A stretch of DNA of 64,000 nt. Origin: Symsagittifera roscoffensis. Lineage: Eukaryota; Xenacoelomorpha; Acoela; Convolutidae. Position 1 is the stretch's first letter, and every line of letters begins with the position of its first letter. Positions 62,476-64,000 of this stretch are shown one piece after another. Where the stretch lies: positions 61,423,584 through 61,487,583 of the forward strand of contig NC_087062.1 in the NCBI RefSeq assembly GCF_963678635.1. Reading direction: 5' to 3'. The notes beneath the pieces were generated by a model, which saw only the letters and a program-made list of their open reading frames with translations, ran no database searches and was not told the DNA's origin. The position numbers and the translations under genes are program-made.

Positions 62476-64000
62476 TCCTCAAAAGGTACTTGAAGCATGT
62501 TTATAGCCCATTGGAATTAATTTTAAATTATAAAATCGTGGACCAAATTGCCCCACGAATGTGACACAACAAAACTCAAACGATCAAAACTCGAAATTTC
62601 AGAGTGAAAAAAATGACTGACCAAATTAGTTGGCTATTCTGTCGTCTTTTAAATATCCTGATTGAAAATATGGGCTATTACCTTATTGATTTGCTAACGG
62701 GAGAAAATTTGGTAGATACAAGGTTAGAGTACAAACCCTCCTTAGTAGCTTGCTTTCTCTATGCAACGATCACTCAATCGAAAAGTTTTTTAAAATATAA
62801 CTTTTTTCTCGACACTCATTTTTGCTCATTTGCTTTTTTTTTCATGAAAAACTAATCAGACGTTTTTAAAAATCTTTAAGTATGAAGAGACCGAAAAGCT
62901 GTAAGCGGAAACTACTCTGACAAAACTCCATCAAAATACCATAAGATCAAAGATAAAATTGATTAATATTTCACAACGATGAACGCTCGCTTCAAGCTGA
63001 CTTTACTTGGAACTCACATGATGAAAGACCAATTATAGCTTTAGGATCGTACAAAACTTGAGGTTTGGTCGACCAAGAACAGAAAAACAAGAACAAAAAT
63101 TCATATTAAAAGGTAGGTCCGACCAAAATGGACTTCATTGCACAGCAACCCCCTTCCACTCGCCACGCTACTGCATCTGAATTGAGCGATCTTCAACTTT
63201 GGCCTCTTTTAAAGCACGCCATTCGCGAGCACTAACATTCAGAGAAACCTAACGCTTTAGACGATAGGTAATTAACAATTCGAAATATAGAAAAACCTGA
63301 TTTTCATTGTATTTTTTGCAGCAGAAGCAAGTAGAAATATGTCTTCAGACCGTGTAAGGAACTTAAACACACGCGAAATACAATTGATCACAGTCCAGGC
63401 GCGGACTAGAAAAATTGTCTCTGCTATCAGGGAAGAAAATAAAATTTTAACACAGACGCGAAGCCGAGCTTCGCACCACTTGCAATACAATACAAACATA
63501 AAAAACCAAGTCGAAAAAACTAGCTGAATCAAAATTTTTGTATGACTCGATAAGAAACAACTAGAGGACCAGCTAAAACTGGAGGTACGTGTTTGATATT
63601 AAATGAATTTGCTATACTGATGCGGCACGAAAAATTTCATTTCGAAAATTGGTCTTTGCCCAAAACCTTAGTTGTTTTTTTTAACTAAAAATAAGTGAAA
63701 AGAGTAAGAAAATTTGAAATAAACAATTTTCAGATAACACTTCTCTTACAAAAAAAACAAAGAGTCGCCGCTTCTACAGGAACAATTATCGCAGCCTGTT
63801 CTTTCAATTGAACTTTTCATCTCAGATTTGATTGAGTAAATTTAAAGAAAATTCAAAGAAAACTGGGTTTCTCGACTGAACACAACCTGATAATTGGCAC
63901 GGTAGTTTTCATAAGAAGTCGAAATGTTTCCAAAAAAAACAGTCCGTTTCAAAACTTTGGCTTGCTTGAAAACAGGTCATAGCCAATTATAAAGAACGGC
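62476..64000. other. Right edge, no gene seen
   Basis: AT-rich DNA. Open frames here have no recognised homology. A palindromic gcgaagccgagcttcgc motif lies at 63459-63475, similar to motifs at 20552 and 56805. Confidence 0.5.

Overview
This is an AT-rich, intron-rich, repeat-loaded eukaryotic window with GT-AG introns, tRNA-derived SINE-like repeats and DNA-transposon MITEs. Both recognised genes are animal-type, so the source is most likely an invertebrate metazoan; nothing in the sequence fixes the phylum. There is one 200-base assembly gap (17611-17810), and single-base reading-frame breaks in otherwise well-conserved exons suggest residual indel errors in the assembly.

Two convergent protein-coding genes were found. 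(1) + strand, 2989-33893: a 16-exon class I myosin whose neck and TH1 tail match the MYO1D/MYO1G subclass closely. Its motor domain keeps the overall order and spacing of a myosin head but has lost the ATP-handling motifs: P-loop GESGAGKT reads GGTHRHMA, switch I NxxSSRFGK is gone, and switch II DxxGFE reads AxxGFT. It also has a 122-residue Ser/Thr/Pro-rich N-terminal extension, low-complexity inserts in motor loops and a basic C-terminal extension. I read it as a pseudo-motor MYO1D-like protein, the most interesting item here. (2) - strand, 58314-48781: COG2, a subunit of the conserved oligomeric Golgi complex, in 7 exons, about 790 residues, apparently complete.

Layout: 1-2.99 kb, AT-rich upstream DNA; 2.99-33.9 kb, the myosin gene with introns full of mobile elements (a MULE-like element with 9-bp target duplications, hAT MITEs, foldbacks, SINEs); 33.9-48.8 kb, intergenic DNA with a hAT MITE carrying 8-bp target duplications, a Tc1-type foldback, a dead LINE reverse transcriptase and four tandem 1.3-kb units; 48.8-58.3 kb, COG2, with SINEs and a satellite-type element in its large intron 4; 58.3-64 kb, the COG2 upstream side with a second copy of that satellite element.

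The two genes are not functionally linked in any way the sequence shows; their 3' ends face each other across about 15 kb. Exon boundaries come from GT/AG sites plus phase agreement between neighbours, and from comparison with the human MYO1D and COG2 proteins as I remember them; no alignment program was run.
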